Below the pieces are notes generated by a model that was not told the origin of the DNA, ran no database searches, and saw only the letters and a program-made list of their open reading frames with translations. From Tillus elongatus (taxonomy: Eukaryota; Arthropoda; Insecta; Coleoptera; Cleridae), in NCBI GenBank assembly GCA_964006375.1, contig OZ023267.1:36591766-36655765 (forward strand): a DNA stretch of 64,000 bases, given 5' to 3'. This document shows, in pieces, positions 63,301 to 64,000 of the stretch. Within the stretch, counting starts at the first letter, position 1; each line of letters starts with the position of its first letter. Both the position numbers and the translations under genes were made by a program.

Positions 63301-64000
63301 TTATAAGTCAAAATCAAGTCCGCGGAAGCAGAACAGAAAGCAACCTCACAAGGGAAGGGTCAAAAGGTCTGATCGATGACTTTCAGTTGTAGTTTTGTGT
63401 AAGTGCAATCGAGTGTGATTTTGTGGCATGTTCTGTCCAATTTAGTTGTATTCTATAAAGGTGTAAGTACTATTGTGTAATGCAATTCCTTTAATGCCAC
63501 ACTGAAAACCTGTAGGATCAATAGGTTAGCCAAATTTCATTTTACTTCAGTAGGAGTAACCGTGATTATTCATCTCTGAAACTTTGTATTGGGCAATTAT
63601 ATTTTCTGGCAACTCCAAGAACTGTATCTTTATTTATTTGATTTTTATGTTATTGAAATTTTAATTGTTTTATTAATATTTTATTCAGACATTTCTTTGT
63701 ATTTGTTATAAGTACATACTTAATCTGAATACTTGTGCAATACTCGAATTGTTGATTTATTACGTATCTGAAGTTGAGTTTACAGGGGTGTGTGTAGCCA
63801 CTGGAACAATATGGTAACCTACACAAGTGTGAGTGATTGAAGTTCAAATTCTAGCCTGTTGGGCTTGCTTATACGAAAATATATAAAAGGTCAGTTAAAT
63901 GGTGGAAAATCGGTAAATTTTGAAGAGAAATCCAATATTTCATTTTCATTTTCTTAATTTCTGTATCATTCAAAAAATGTATACAGGTTGGTTCGCATAA
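63301..64000. other. Unassigned DNA
   Basis: No gene seen. The last 17 bases, CAGGTTGGTTCGCATAA preceded by TA, could be a transposon end cut by the window edge. Confidence 0.4.

Overview
This is an A+T-rich stretch of animal nuclear DNA, almost certainly from an insect. It carries several Tc1/mariner-like families, a Ty3/gypsy element with 175-bp LTRs, non-LTR retrotransposons with RNase H, and very long (TA)n tracts. I cannot name the species. I found no convincing host gene. Nearly everything recognisable is a transposable element, many nested in one another, so the window reads as repeat-dense intergenic or heterochromatin-like DNA.

The dominant component is a non-coding family called 'R' here (a descriptive label only), covering about a third of the window. 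In forward orientation a full R copy has four parts: a short palindrome and about 100 bp (part A), a long (TA)n tract, about 0.8 kb of conserved non-coding sequence (part B), and a 304-315 bp module with 38-bp terminal inverted repeats beginning CTGGACGCAGCAAGTGCG (part C). I count roughly 28 copies of the C terminus on the two strands.

Layout. 1-10.4 kb: R blocks and a dead mariner (2457-3592) inserted in an R copy. 10.6-12.7 kb: a DD41D Tc1/mariner element (copy A). 13.9-16.7 kb: a second DD41D-type element with ~580-bp TIRs, inserted in a C module. 17-20.8 kb: a mariner relic, R copies and a 557-bp coding-like insert of unknown identity. 21.4-23.6 kb: copy 1 of a ~2-kb non-coding repeat, with a 58-bp LINE tail insertion at its end. 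24.5-25.5 kb: a Tc1 relic. 27.05 kb: a SINE-like tRNA head and a LINE 3' remnant. 29.4-30.5 kb: a 307-bp hairpin-rich unit in a tandem-plus-inverted array flanked by a target duplication. 31.2-35.5 kb: R copies. 35.5-36.1 kb: a perfect 193-bp inverted repeat. 36.1-38.2 kb: DD41D copy B, inverted relative to A. 38.6-42.6 kb: a DD39D element with ~648-bp TIRs and an intact 355-codon transposase, itself carrying an R copy. 42.65-47.37 kb: a complete Ty3/gypsy element. 48.9-52.1 kb: two RNase H-bearing LINE remnants. 52.7-54.1 kb: R. 54.7-56.7 kb: two more LINE fragments. 57.8-59.9 kb: copy 2 of the 2-kb repeat, running into a dimeric ~120-bp satellite and a second hairpin-unit palindrome (60.9-61.5 kb). 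62.8-63.3 kb: a decayed gag relic.

The proteins do not form a pathway. They are autonomous mobile-element enzymes, nearly all broken. The possible exceptions are the DD39D transposase and the DD41D transposase, whose two copies share one in-frame stop. Coordinates of repeat edges are by eye, usually within 10-20 bases, except where a target-site duplication fixes them.
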